Below, piece after piece: positions 36,965 through 56,687 of a stretch of 64,000 nt of DNA (its first letter is position 1; each line of letters opens with the position of its first letter). Made by a program: the position numbers and the translations under genes. Origin of the DNA: Capitella teleta (Eukaryota; Annelida; Polychaeta; Capitellidae); the NCBI GenBank assembly GCA_000328365.1, contig KB308662.1:31056-95055 (forward strand). Reading direction: 5' to 3'. The notes under the pieces are model-generated. The model saw nothing but the letters and a program-made list of their open reading frames with translations. It ran no database searches and had not been told where the DNA came from.

Positions 36965-39900
36965 TNTGATATATCATCATTATTTTCGTTCATATTAGGA
37001 AAATATTATTCTGTGTCTACATTGCCTACAGGTGTGGCTAAAGTGTGCGTTTTCCTCACTGCGCATATCTGCTGAGCAAGAGGTGTCTATCACGGGTTTG
37101 TTAGTAAACCTAGAGGTTTTGTTTTGTTGTTTTGATCATCGCAATTGAATGACCCAGTACAACCGCAACCTGTAGCCTACAATGGGGATGCAGAAGAACA
37201 CAAGGGGGGCTCTGAGTCGACAACCCGCCCCCTCCCCAGCATAGATAACCCTCTTTTAATTTCTGCTCCCCTGGGAACAGCAGTTTAGAAAAAAAAAGTT
37301 TCATTTAGGATGATTTATCATTTTAGAGAGATATCGTTAAATTTTCCACTTCAACCAAAATATGAAAATAGAAAATGGGAAATTACAGGCAACATTGCAA
37401 TTCCATGTTTTCATTTTCTGCTCCATACTCTCATCATCAGATCCCACAACATCCCACTGAACCAATCGAATCCCTCCTCAATCGGGAAATTCACTTCCAA
37501 AGGTTTCCAAGTTCCGTGGTTCGGGAAAGATTTGGCTGGATTCAACCACAAATGCTGTATTTCCCAAACCACAGAGATCTCGTTCAAAGTTCAAAGGCTG
37601 ATACAAGTCTAAAACTAATAATAAATGTATGAATAATAATACACAGTATATATTGGTATATATAATATATTCCTGTATATGTAAACGAATAAAATTAATC
37701 ATATAACGGAGCTTACATTGCTTGCACTGTGCAGAAATCGTAGATTGATGCATAACCACAAGACAAAATATTTTTGAATAGGAAAATCATATACTGTCAA
37801 AGCAAAAATATTCCAATTTCCACTCAAGGTCAGAGGTATTAAATTGCTTGACCTTCAGAGTTGACCACGCGTCCCCTGTAATCGAAACAATGTGGTATTA
37901 ATAAGTGCGTTATGACCTATAAACAGCAAACGCCTCGAGGCGACGATAGGCTGTCAACATGTCAGTGACCATCAGAAAGTGCGTTATGATTACGAATTTA
38001 GCTTCAAAAACACGGTTCTCTCGCACTTGGTCGACCAAGAGAAGACACGAAGTTCGAAATGTCTCGATTTCAATTGGCTGAACCATTAGCTATATACTCA
38101 ACATACCAACACGCAAAAATACTCTGCACTGAAAATAAATCAGTTAAGTGCTCCTTGCTGAGGATTTGTTCGTCGGTCTAAGGACGCCTTCTACTTAGAG
38201 TGCATCTTCTGCTCGCTGAAGTAAAGTGCGTTGGGTGATGAGCACTCTACGCAGCAGCAGCGGCAGCATGTGGTAAACACCCTTCTCCTCTTTTAACTCT
38301 TTTCCCCCTCCCACAGAATCTTCCCTCTTCCTTGCGCCGACCCGAACGTTGCAACAGCCCTGTGTCCCGTCACTCCTGGTCATTCAATCATGATAATTCT
38401 ATATGCTTTACGTTAGCGAATTGTTTGAACGCTAGTTATGTTAACATACATAGCATAGATATGGCCATGCAGTGTGTATATGCTTTGGCAGCCGACATAT
38501 CACCCAAGCAGAATCAAACGCGCTCAAATATGCTCTGTGCCAGGTGGCCGTCCATTACCGTGGCGAAAGTTGCTAATTGGCGATTTTTGGAGTGGATTTC
38601 TCGATCAATTCTACAATTATTGGTGTAAAATTTTTGACACCAACATTTGAAAATTTTGTGGGATTGAATGGCAGTGCGTGTCATCATAGTTCGTAGTATG
38701 GGATACTTAAGCCTTATATAATACAAATGCATGAATCGTGCGTACTTTATACAGGTGTGCTCTTTCACTTGTGTAATTAAGTTCAGAAATTCGTAAATAT
38801 TTAAATCCAGTTTAATCAGTTTGGCATATACGAATGTATCAACTGCGCTTGTGTGTACATGTTATATATTAGCATGCAGTAAGCAAACATATTATGATCT
38901 CTATAATATTTCCCCCTCCAACCCGAATACTCAGTACGATCATGCAATTAATTAAATACTCTAACCTTGTGATCCGCCGACGAAATTGGATTAACTTCTT
39001 CTCATCACAGAAATCTCATTAAGCTATAATACTTTCTGATCATTTAGATGAATAAATTTCCTTGAAATATAGTTACATCTATAAGTATAATTATGCCAGT
39101 ACATATATCCAGAGCGGGATGGAATCACAGTTTGCAGTCGACAAGGTATTTCCAACAAAACGGCTGTTGATTGATGTCGCCATGGAAACGAAATCGGCAT
39201 AATAAAGATCAAACAATAATTGTACGTTTACTTATATTCATTTTCAAGTTCAGAGAGGTGACTAAAAAAAGTAAGAAAAAGAGTTTTAAACAGACACAAC
39301 CAAATTTGACACAATAAAGCGAGCGATGCATGAACGATTAATCAGAATTAAGATAAATTGAAATGTCACCGCACGGGATGGACTCGATTTGCCATCAATT
39401 GTGATATCCTCAAGGTCTTGTGTTTTGAAATTTATTATTCATCATGTCATTACCACGTGGAATTACCAACAAAAAAAAACAAAAAACCTATTGTTCAATC
39501 TTTAATTTGCGCTATATCTTTCGCCTTGGGCGATAGCACGCCGTACCGCCTGTGTGACACAACAGCCAACTGTAAAAATATTACATGATTGATTACTCCT
39601 TTTATCCATCCCCATGTTCCTTTTAAGTTGCGAAAAAATGTGTCTATTTCTCTTAATTTTCACAAATTAGGTACAGGTCAATTATTGAATTTGTTGTAAG
39701 AGAAAATCGCTTTGCTGAATTTGGAAAACATCAATAGTTTTCAAATGTGAAACACATTATGTGCAACCTCTTCTGAGGGGCCTGACGCCCTAAGAATACT
39801 TTTTATGTGAGGATATATAGACATCGCGGAGGTATTGCTACTCTTATCATTTTAGGGGAGGGGGGGGGAGGGGGGTTGTAAGGAGCAGACAGATGCCAAT

Positions 39901-40520
39901 CACATTTCAAATTGCACACATGTATTCATTCGATGCACAATTTCACTTTTGATGCTATTCCTGTGGCTGCAGTTTTATTTATTTGTTCGATCTCATTATC
40001 TCTCATTATTTCCCAATGATTAAACACTTCGCTTCGCTCTTTGAAGAATGCAAATTTCGACCGCACAACTTTCATAATGTCCATCGCGCAGCATTATGAG
40101 CATCAAAGATTCCAAGCTTCGCCGAAGCCACAGGAGCTTTTGGGGGCAGCACTTAGGTTTGTAACGAGAGAGTGGACTGAATGGGTTGAGTTATTTGATA
40201 TGATAAAACCGTGCTTATATAGAGGCGTGACAATGGAAATGCGACATGAGATGATCTTTGACTAGATGAACACACGGGACGATGTTCGAGATAATGACTT
40301 TCGCTCGTGATCATTGCCCACGGTCAACGTTCAGTGCAATATTCTTGCTTCCCAGGCTTCCTTTTAGGCGAAACGTTGTAATTACATATACAATTAAAAT
40401 CATAACCAACTAACTTAATTTGGGAGACGAAATGAATTCGTGGCTGACTTGTTTCCTTGAACTCACACGAGATTCTCGACTGATCTTCGGACATCTTTCT
40501 CCTCTTTATCGACATGTACC

Positions 40521-40788
40521 TTCTCATCCATCTCATCCTCCACCTCCTCCTCCACCTCCTCCTCCACCTCCTCATCCACCTCCTCCTCCACCTCATCCCC
40601 CACCTCCTCATCCACCTCATCCTCCACCTCCTCATCCACCTCCTCATCCACCTCATCCTCCACCTCCTCATCCACCTCCTCATCCTCCACCTCCTCATCC
40701 ACCTCATCCTCCACCTCCTCATCCACCTCATCCTCCACCTCATCCTCCACCTCCTTCTCCACCTCATCCTCCACCTCATCCTTCTCCC
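40521..40788. repeat. minisatellite of CCTCMTCCA units
   Basis: About 268 bases of CACCTCCTCATC/CACCTCATCCTC units, whose period is a multiple of three. As a result all six frames stay open, giving Pro/His-rich, Leu/His-rich, Glu/Asp/Val-rich and Arg/Met/Trp-rich strings. No flanking conserved coding sequence supports a protein. It sits about 1.2 kb upstream of NK3. Confidence 0.85.
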
Positions 40789-41113
40789 TTCCCTAGCAAA
40801 GCCCTCTTGTCTTGCAAACAAACGCACCTGCAGACCATTGAACTCTGCATTAAAAGATCAAATTGCCAAATGCGACCACGATCAACAATCACAATAAACA
40901 CCGCGAATTGCTTCCTGCCTCTCACTCTGCCTCCTTACTGCCGCCATCATCCCTCGGATGATCCAGGCATCTCCCGCACCATCCGCCAGGGCTCAATCCA
41001 AGCATTCGGTGCGCCGCTTAGCGGAAAATTAAAGAAATAATGGGGCGTAAAGGGAAGCTGTAAAAAGCAGTTCTGCCACTGATAAGCTATGCTCTGTGGC
41101 ATACATGCATATA

Positions 41114-41150
41114 GGCTTATATCAGTGATAGTGATATACTGATATAAGCC
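41114..41150. repeat. perfect 13-base hairpin
   Basis: GGCTTATATCAGT (41114-41126) and ACTGATATAAGCC (41138-41150) pair perfectly around an 11-base loop. The stem is too short for a typical microRNA precursor. Confidence 0.8.
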
Positions 41151-41778
41151 ACAGCAATAAAATCATGGAGTACACAGGGGTGCTGATGCTAGAAACTGAA
41201 TTCTTACAAACTGTAATTCAAGTGCATGCCAAATATCCCCAAATCTCTTAAAATAGTATAATCGGGATGCGAGTATACCAGGTATATCTCGATATCTCGA
41301 TATATGTATGTATATTATATGTATGTGATTTGTTCATCTCGTGCATCATATTTGTCCATTTCACTTTCTTCACACGATGAGTGAATTAATTTTGCGCAAT
41401 CTCGATCGGTTGTTCGTCTAAGTGCCGCTGCATTTGAAATTGGCGCCACATCGCGCATCGATCCGTTTTGCGGTGAATCCTGGTACGAATCGCTGATCTT
41501 CTCCTCTCGATTGCGTTATAAGTGATCGCCGACCAACAGGATTTCAACACTAAAAAGTCGCAATTCGATGCCGCGGACCCCACGGGCTGATCGTGCGGCC
41601 CTCGGGCCGGGGAGGGCGCGGGTCTTGGCGGCTGCATCTGCGGGTGGCGGAGTGCCGGCAGCAGCTGCGAGTAGAGTAAATCACGACGAAGAGGAAGAGC
41701 GGCGTTATCTCGTTCATTGTGCTCACCGTAAGTCACGCCGAACAAGCCACCAGCGAACATTGGTTTGCGTCAGTGCGG

Positions 41779-41828
41779 TGGGCGGGGCTTGCTTCTGCCA
41801 ATCAGCGGAGCTTAACGCGCTGATTGGC
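41779..41828 (+). promoter_or_regulatory. NK3 promoter elements: GC box and inverted CCAAT pair
   Basis: GGTGGGCGGGGC (GC/Sp1-type box, about 41777-41788) is followed by GCCAATCAGCG (41797-41807) and CGCTGATTGGC (41818-41828), a perfect 11-base inverted repeat carrying two CCAAT boxes. The ATG is 128 bases further on. This is a coherent TATA-less promoter; the start of transcription is inferred to be about 41830-41900. Confidence 0.55.
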
Positions 41829-41955
41829 TGCGGCCATAGCAACAGCTTCACGATCCATCGGTTGCTGAGGAGATCAAGCAGCAAGGACTTGATCGCTAAA
41901 TCCACCGCCAGGTCATTTGCTCGCGTGCCATGCCTTCAGACGGCGGCAGGCTTCA

Positions 41956-48914
<6,959 letters not shown>

Positions 48915-49016
48915 AGTGTTCGGTGTATCATCATGGGATATTGTGAGTGACCTTGACCCGCCGTGAAGGTCAAAATGGTGTGATTCCCGTGATCGATTTG
49001 ATCACATGACAGTATT

Positions 49017-49153
49017 AATAAACGTGATTTATTTTGGTGTACGTATGTATAATATCATCACCCATACATTATGTGTGAATGTTTATTATTATTATTTATT
49101 ATATATTATTACAGGTAAATATGTTGTGTTCAGAATGTATAAGTGTAAATAAA
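49017..49153 (+). terminator. two AATAAA signals downstream of NK3
   Basis: AATAAA at 49017-49022 and 49148-49153, 103 and 234 bases after the stop codon. Confidence 0.5.
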
Positions 49154-49228
49154 GATGCAAAACTATGATCATTCAATGGTGTTGGAATCTCGCTGCCTAC
49201 TACTTCCTGTCACGTGATATACGCATGA

Positions 49229-49468
49229 GATTTCAACGAGATTTGCGAGAGCTGCCTGCGGTTGGACGAGATGCGCAAACACACCAAAACACTCGAAACT
49301 ATCTCCCCCAACAACAGCGTAATCCAAACAACTTATCGCGTTTTATCGCCCGGTCTCCAATTTCTCAACTCTCATATTCTAGAAGTCTTCAAAAACCTCG
49401 TCGAACAAGAGATTCCGACTCAAGAGCGGCCCTCACCCTCCGCTGTTCGACTCGCGATCAAAAGATAA
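49229..49468 (+). CDS. exon-like open segment downstream of NK3, unknown
   Basis: One frame is open for 79 codons from just after a TGA (49226) to a TAA at 49466-49468. It reads ICESCLRLDEMRKHTKTLET, then VIQTTYRVLSPGLQFLNSHI, and ends SAVRLAIKR. The amino-acid makeup is like a globular helical protein, and third positions look coding. No ATG lies near the start and the best acceptor is weak, so it would be a terminal exon or a processed fragment. Function unknown. Confidence 0.25.
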   Translation, partial: DFNEICESCLRLDEMRKHTKTLETISPNNSVIQTTYRVLSPGLQFLNSHILEVFKNLVEQEIPTQERPSPSAVRLAIKR

Positions 49469-49964
49469 AAGCTCCGAAGCAGCATGTGTGCGGTAGGCCG
49501 AAAGGTATATCGCATCCTCATCATCACGTGAGAGCTCCGTTGCTGTTCATGTCTCCTCGCAGTGATCAGTAGTATTCAATTGTATACTGTAATTCATATC
49601 GAAGTTTATCGAAATTCCACTTGAAAATCGAAATTATGAGCTATTTTGAGAGGGATAGATTTTAGCTTTTTTTTTTTTTTTTTTTTCACATTTTCTGATC
49701 GATAATTTGGACGATTATTATTGGTTTGAGAAACAACGATTTACAATGTATAAACATGATAAAGCCGTGCAGTGGTCGTGACAGGACATGCATACGAAAA
49801 AATCTGTAAGTCTATTCCACTCCCACGACAATATAATTCGAAAATTCCGGCGCACGATTATACTGATTATTTACTTTATTTACTGATTATTATTTACTGA
49901 TTTTACTCATATAATTTTGACGAACTGAAAACGGAATTCCGGATGATAACACAGACAATCGTTC

Positions 49965-50096
49965 TGACGTCATTAATGGAACGTCAATTACTGACGTCAC
50001 AGCGTTGTACCATATTGAAGTCGTAAACCAGCAACCGAACACCCACGTGTGTCAGAACTCTCGTTTCATTCGTGTGACTTTTGCGTTGTGACGTCA
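49965..50096. promoter_or_regulatory. cluster of three TGACGTCA (CRE) sites
   Basis: Perfect TGACGTCA palindromes at 49965-49972, 49992-49999 and 50089-50096. CREB/ATF proteins bind this sequence. About 1 kb downstream of the NK3 stop. Confidence 0.4.
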
Positions 50097-53000
50097 CCGC
50101 AGCATCGGGGTGTGTAATTATATGCTATACCAATAAAATATAGCTACGATTTTGGTGAAAGTAAAATCGTCAATCATCAATGTCTGCGATATTTATTCCC
50201 GTTCGACTGAACCAAAAATGAACGGTATAATTTTATAACGAATGAGAAACGTAAAATGAGAAAAACATCCTCAGATTGTGCTTCAGGCTTTAAATAAACA
50301 ACATGCGCGATACAATGATAATTAAACAAACCCAAAATCTGAGCATTGTAAACAGTCATTCTATTCGAAATATGACATGGCAATTAATTTGATGATTATA
50401 TCATAGCCAATTTCTCAACCATGCATCTGCTATTCTGTATGTGAAAAAATAGAACCAGTTCGGATGAGATCATTGCTCTCAAATTTGAGACATGAAGGCC
50501 AAGTGTCTCGAAATTGTGCCAGCGTTGACCTTCACAATAATAACAGTGTTGGCTGATAAATCACAAGAAAATCATTAGACCTTTCTTAGCCGCCGAGAGA
50601 GTCATGATACATTCCGATTATCCTAGGTTAAAAAAAAAAAAAAAAAAAAAAAGTGCAGGATGATTTCACAAGTTTCAAATGTAATTAATTATTTATGGAA
50701 AATTGCATTCGAATTTGACAGAACTTAAGTGATGAAAGTGTTGCTAGACAATAATGAATATTGCGTGTTCATATATTACGGGTAAAGGGAAGATTGGCAT
50801 AATAATATTATATGTATCTGCGCTGTTTATATTCGCCTTATGAGTACTATTCTCCTTCAAGCGCAAAAAAAAAATAAAAAAAAAAAAAAATTATAATAAA
50901 TAATTTTTTTTTTTTTTTTTTTTTAACATTTAAACAAATTCTCAAGTTCAGAGGATGACTGCTATTTAGCTTTTATCGTCAGGTAAACTGCTCTAAATTT
51001 ATCCAGACAAATTTATTTTCAGTTCTGTGTCAATGCGTTCGTTGACTTGCCTGGCCGAGAACTTTCCCGGAAGCCATTATCCGAAGAAGCTCAATGTCAA
51101 TTTCAAACTCGCATTTACTCCCTGTATTTTTATGAGTAGCTTACATGACTGGGGAAAATGATCAAAAAGGCATATTGGATTAAAGCACTTGTAAGAGCAT
51201 AATAAAAAGATTAATCACACGAGGAAGGTGTTTGCACATAATAATCAGAGGATACCACGAGGTATCAGTCACTAATCCGTGGCCACCGTGATGTGATCCT
51301 GATTAAACAACCGCAAATACCTATGTAAACACTTTAAACAGGTAAACTGATGGCGGAAACAGATGGCACCTCAGCGAGTGGTTGAAACATATTTTATATC
51401 AAGCCTCGTCGCTGATTGGCTGCATGAGAGGCTGAAATCGACAATTATTGTTGCCGATATTGACAGCATTATCCCCAATTTATTATAATTATCTCTGTGA
51501 ATCACTAATAATGATTGATTCAATTTGATTAAACCCCATTGTCCATAGCTTGCTAAGCTGTTGAAATGTGAGGTAACGTAAGTGAAATAACATCAAATAA
51601 GTATACAACATGACAAACTTCAAAACGACATGCAATTAGAGATCAAAAGCAGAAATACAATGAACAGTTTTCGGTTTACTTTCAAAAGTCCCCCGGTCTG
51701 AACACTGCCTGGGATGAAGCGGCAAACCATTCCAGAGGTAGGCTGCCATAGCTTATAAAAACCGCCCACCATAACGTTGAAGATTGTAAATAAATATCTC
51801 GCTATTTATTTTATTCAATTAGAGATATACGTCCTAGAACTTTTGCCTCATAAAAAATAACAACGATTGCAAGGCGTAAAATTTTAAAATACGATATGAG
51901 GAAAAGGAAACATTGTAAAACATATAACCCTTTCATCCTCTAACGGATCACTATACACGTATATATACAAGAATAGCACATAGCTATATGGACGCAGCAG
52001 GAAGATATATGTATATGGAGACATACAATCGGAACAGCATCCCCGCCAAACGATGAAGCCATCACGCAGGGGGTTGGGCGTCGACATCAGATTCGGATGA
52101 GAGGTCGTAAGTAGCACTCGGATCGTCTCTGGTGTTGACCCGGGAGATGCTTCGTCCGTTGCCTGGTAACCGTCTCAGCAGCAATCAAACGGTGCCAATT
52201 CAGAAAAGATACAAATGTGACTTGGTCGCCACTCGAACGTTTGATGACCGCGTCGCTTCAAACGGAAGCGGCACACGACGCGATCGTTCGCCGAACCACA
52301 AGACGCCATCGGGAGCAACAAGAGAGCGGTCGAGGGTCACTTGAGCTCCGGTTGAGACGACGGCGGCACATGGACAGCGTTGACATCGTTCACAGGGAAA
52401 GGGATGGATGAGGGATGTGGACAAAGGGAGTGGGGGAGGGATGAAATGGTGCATGGTAATGGGGGATATATATCCTGTGTGCATTCGCGGATTACAGCAT
52501 AATTACAATATATATATATATGTCCTGGTCATAATTCGATAAAGCGGAGAGCCATAATTATACTGAATACCAATACTCTAGATAGTATACCGCATAATTC
52601 TGCGCCGTTCTTCTCCTGGCAGCACTCATTCAGAGGCAGAGGGAGGGAGGGAGGGTCGCGTGCCGCCCGCCAATCACCGCCAACGCGGTTCATTCGAGCA
52701 GGAAGCAGGCTTTTAGCCGCTCGTTATCGACCCTTGACTCGCGATCTTTCACGGAAACTGCCGAAAATGACGTCACTCGGTAATTACCAGCAACGATCGA
52801 AACATATGGTGTTGCAAATGAGCCTCATTCACGCAGAGAACCTTTGCTTATTGGCTCGCGGAGACGACAACCTCAAAGTTGCAGGCGACTTGAGTGTGTT
52901 GTAAGCCCTCTTAATGCACATATTATATACACACGGATCCAATGTTCATGATACTCTTCATATTCCGAGTATAAATCGCGCAATAAACGATGATCTCATC

Positions 53001-56000
53001 TTACCGGGGGCTCCAATACGATGTTGTCTCTAAATACCCCACACATCGAGGGCGTCCCTCCCCCTTCCCCTTCGCAGCTTCTCACACCCTCTAAGTCGCC
53101 GATTCAGTTGATGGGAGGGGCGCTAGGGGCTGGAGTCTTGATGCTCGCCCGATTAGCGCTGATTACAAAGAGATTGTGATGATAGCGGCGCCTCTAAGTG
53201 CTCGCTCCCAAGCAGAAGAAACGAGCATGCAGGTCCTGCTGCTGCTGCCTCGCAGGCGAATATCTCGACTTCTCTCTGCCTGGATCACGTTTCATGGCTT
53301 CGAGTGCAGCGCCATGATCAGTAGACATGCACCGAAGCAGGCATCCATTCATTGCACGTTAAACCGTCAACACGGACGGAGGAGGAATGCTTCGCTAAAA
53401 GATCTCCGTGCGTAATTATATATGTTCAATTTAAACACCTGAAAATCAAGCCACGCACACGACTCAAATATTATGAAATGGACAATTCACACACAGCTCT
53501 TCTTCAGGGTCTAATTTCTCCGATGCAGCGTCCCCGCGGAGTAAAGACAGGAGCCTCGTTTGAGATTGGACAGACTGGGCTTTCCTCTTCACAGGTGTTT
53601 GACGCAGCCGCCTCCTTCTGCAGTCAGAGGTGTTTACTTCACCTGAATTGATGTCATCATTAACTTATCAGCCGAAGATCCCGTAAACTCGAGTTAAACT
53701 GAACAGTCGGATGAGTCGTGTTTTGGCGGGAAATGACCCGGAGGTTTATGCGAAGGATAAACAAGGGAAAGGAGAGGGTTGATAAGGAAGGAAGAGGGGG
53801 AGGGGAGGCTGCAGGGGTGGCATGCGGTCTCGCGATGCCTCGCTGGGCGCAACGGGATTTTGCTGTCGACTTATTATCATAATCAGCGAGAGGGATTACC
53901 CTCTGGAGGCGAAATATTATGGCTGGCATGTTTAGTAAACTGTGCGATTCGGGTGAATGCATTTCTCTGGTGCATGTCGGGTGTATTGGGATGAGGCTGT
54001 CTTCATGAGGCTGGTTTGCGCTTTTTTTCTTTTTAATTAGCTGCTTAAAGAGCAGAAAATCGGCGTAATATTTGCTTCTCGGCCTCGTGAAGGGGGAGCG
54101 CCGGGTTGAACGTCGACACGTGGCTTCGGATGGTGACGTGATGACAGGTTGATTAAATGTCGCCAGGGTAATTAGTCATTACCCATCCTTATACGTCACA
54201 GGGTCACGTGTCATGTTTATTCTCTGAACTAAGTTCGATTCATTACGAATCAATAGCGCGTGACTACTGTTTCTCAACAAAAAATGATACGGGGAGGTCA
54301 GACTATATACATTGTACATTTTTCATAATAATCATAGTCATAATATCATTATCATAATTAGCATAGTAAACTGAAAGGAGCATGCCCTTAATTAATTACT
54401 TCGACAAGAAATATTTCATTCTGAGATATGTCCCTATATACTTAGAATCTTCTTCATATAGCTATTATTTTATTTACATTTCTTTCTTTCTTTCTCACAA
54501 AAATGCATTAATCGTTTTTCTATATGTATTATTATTATTTCAAGATATAATTTCGCCAAACTGTCCCCTGCCACGTGAATTAGATTCAATCACTTATCTC
54601 CTAGAATGTCAAATGTGGCTCAAGCACAACATGATGGTCAGTTGGTCAGCCGCTGCCCCAGGGGCTGTGGTCATCGATTCCCTCGGATTATCTGCCGTCG
54701 GCTGATCAGATTAAGCGATCTCTTCCCCCGGACCTCGTCTCTGTTCTATGTTTGACACGCGTCACCGGCGAAGGTGAGAAATCGGACGTCGGTCAGCCAG
54801 TCCGAGGCTATCTCGGGGTCAGTTCGTCTCAATTAGTGGTCATCAAACGCCGAAGTGAATCCTGCCGAGAATCGCTCCACGGATCCACACGAAACGGAAC
54901 AGGATCCGATTAAGATTGGAACACGCGGAGAACGGACGAAATCGCCGGAAAACGCGGAGGGCTTGGGTGGTTGTTGAGTTTAGATTTAACAGAATTTGTC
55001 AGCGTGTAATATTGAAGCGGAAGGACCGACTCTCATGAGTCTCATATCATCTCGAATCTATCCGCTTCCGGCGTTGTGATGCATGCCGGGAGCGGCGTCC
55101 TTGACAACCGCCGTCGTGCGTCCTTCAAAAGAAGTAAACACAAGTGCGAATCTGCGATTATTTGACGGCGATGTTTTGCCGCCATGTCATTAAGATAAGA
55201 TAGCGATTTGTTCATATCCTGCATACGTTATGATTTTGAGCGCCCCCGCGAGCTGACATGCGTCAAATGATGGATTCACGACGCGGCTTCCCATGGAGAA
55301 ATCTTCCTCGAATTTTTCTCACTTTTCCTAGAATATCCTAGGAGAGAAAACCGTGTCACAGACGCGAATATGATTAAATTTTGACAAGCAGAGCAGGCGT
55401 CGCGCCCTGCGAACCGGAACTGAATGCTTTGACCTTCGACCTCTCTGCAACGTAACCACGTGGGCCCGGCAGGGAGCAATTGGCGGGGAATTATGGATAG
55501 GGAAAAACGAGAAGATTTAAGCGATTAAAACAGGTGGAAAATTTGATTATGAGACTTTTGTTTGAGTGAGAGAGAGGCTAAAAGCATTTCGATGTCGCTT
55601 CAAAAGAAGCTCCCAGATGCTCACGTGACGCCGCTCAGCAGACGACACTCGTCAATTAACCAATCATCGTCTGCGGAAAACGCGGGAAACTGACCGCGGC
55701 AGACGACACCGAAAAGGCATTTCGCATCGGATACAATCAGGTCAGCGTGACATCTTCCCGCGTCATCACCCGGTCACTCATTTGGCAGACAGTTTGATGT
55801 CATTCAGCCGTAGATTAATTCTGAATTTTATAATAAAATAATGGACTGATTTAGTTACAGAAATATACAAGCACAGATTCTGGATCACACTTCGAACGGC
55901 TGTTCATTTGATGGTTCCATGGAGAAGTAAAAGAAAATCATCTAACGATGCCGTGCATTGAGTCAATCGCACAGTCGCTAGATTTACTTGGAAATTCTAG

Positions 56001-56544
56001 GAATTACCATGTCACGAGCGCGCTCATTTATTATTGCATATGAAGTGTCGTTCACATTTTTTGTGCGTGCGGTTCTGGTGTGCGGAGAAATTCGGCAACG
56101 GGAGCCAATTGAAATACTGCTCGCATATTAGCAGCAATTGTGAACGCACAAAAAGAAAATAGTGTGACGCAAGAACTTGCGTGCGTGCGTGCGGATTCTG
56201 CACGCACACACGTAAAATGGAAAGGCATTTGAATGAAATCAGGTACGTTATGATTGCAATCGTTGAGCATGAATCTCAAAAGCAACGATTTCCATTAGCA
56301 TTGAAGACCACCACTACTGAATCTAAGTCTCAGATATCTAGCGAGAGCGTTATGATTTGTCGATGTCTGGTGAATCAGAAAGAGCCACAAAAGCCACTCC
56401 ACGTTATCATAATGTGATATCTTTTGTTAGTTGGCGTCTGCGGACGCCAACCTTTCACTGATTCCCTGGTCATATATATAATGACACAGGCACACACCGA
56501 TGACAGGTGGTATCTCATTGGCTGCTATTTATAGTAACATTTAG
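50097..56544. other. intergenic region right of NK3
   Basis: 6.4 kb with no supported gene. It holds A/T runs (50632-50652, 50864-50925), a CpG-rich patch at 52600-53350 and a TCACGTGA-type E-box at 55621-55627. An X-box-like palindrome, GTTGCCTGGTAAC, is at 52158-52170. Confidence 0.45.
52158..52170. promoter_or_regulatory. RFX X-box-like palindrome
   Basis: GTTGCCTGGTAAC fits the X-box consensus GTNRCC-N(0-3)-RGYAAC exactly. No gene start is recognised next to it. Confidence 0.4.
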
Positions 56545-56664
56545 TCAACTGGTCGTATTCAGCAAATACTGTGAATTCATTTTCACTCGCCTCGCCTTGT
56601 GAGCCATCTTGGGAAATTCCGAGTGACGTCATGTGAAATCGAGTGAAATGGATGTACCAAAATA
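56545..56664 (+). repeat. dispersed repeat copy 2
   Basis: Same sequence as 36255-36378, with a few substitutions and small indels. It ends just before the terminal-repeat element at 56688. Contains TGACGTCATGTGAAATCGAG. Confidence 0.85.
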
Positions 56665-56687
56665 GGTGATTTTTCATAGGTGTTTGC

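Larger units (their letters stand above)
28863..41778. other. NK4b-NK3 intergenic region (head to head)
   Basis: About 13 kb without a confirmed gene. Contents listed separately: candidate first exon (34273), a repeat copy running into an assembly gap (36255-36964), an X-box-like site GTCGCCATGGAAAC (39176-39189), a minisatellite (40521-40788) and a hairpin (41114-41150). Homopolymers: A run 31429-31456 and T run near 32456-32477. CATAACG motifs cluster at 34159, 35936-35997 and 37908-37988. The rest is AT-rich with CpG-rich patches at 30740-30930 and 33630-33760. Confidence 0.5.

Noticed and set aside
36255-37075. Open frames of 218-247 codons across the gap
   Set aside because: They consist of N characters.
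40420-41040. 206-codon Pro/His-rich open frame
   Set aside because: It is the translated minisatellite; all six frames are open and no flanking domain exists.
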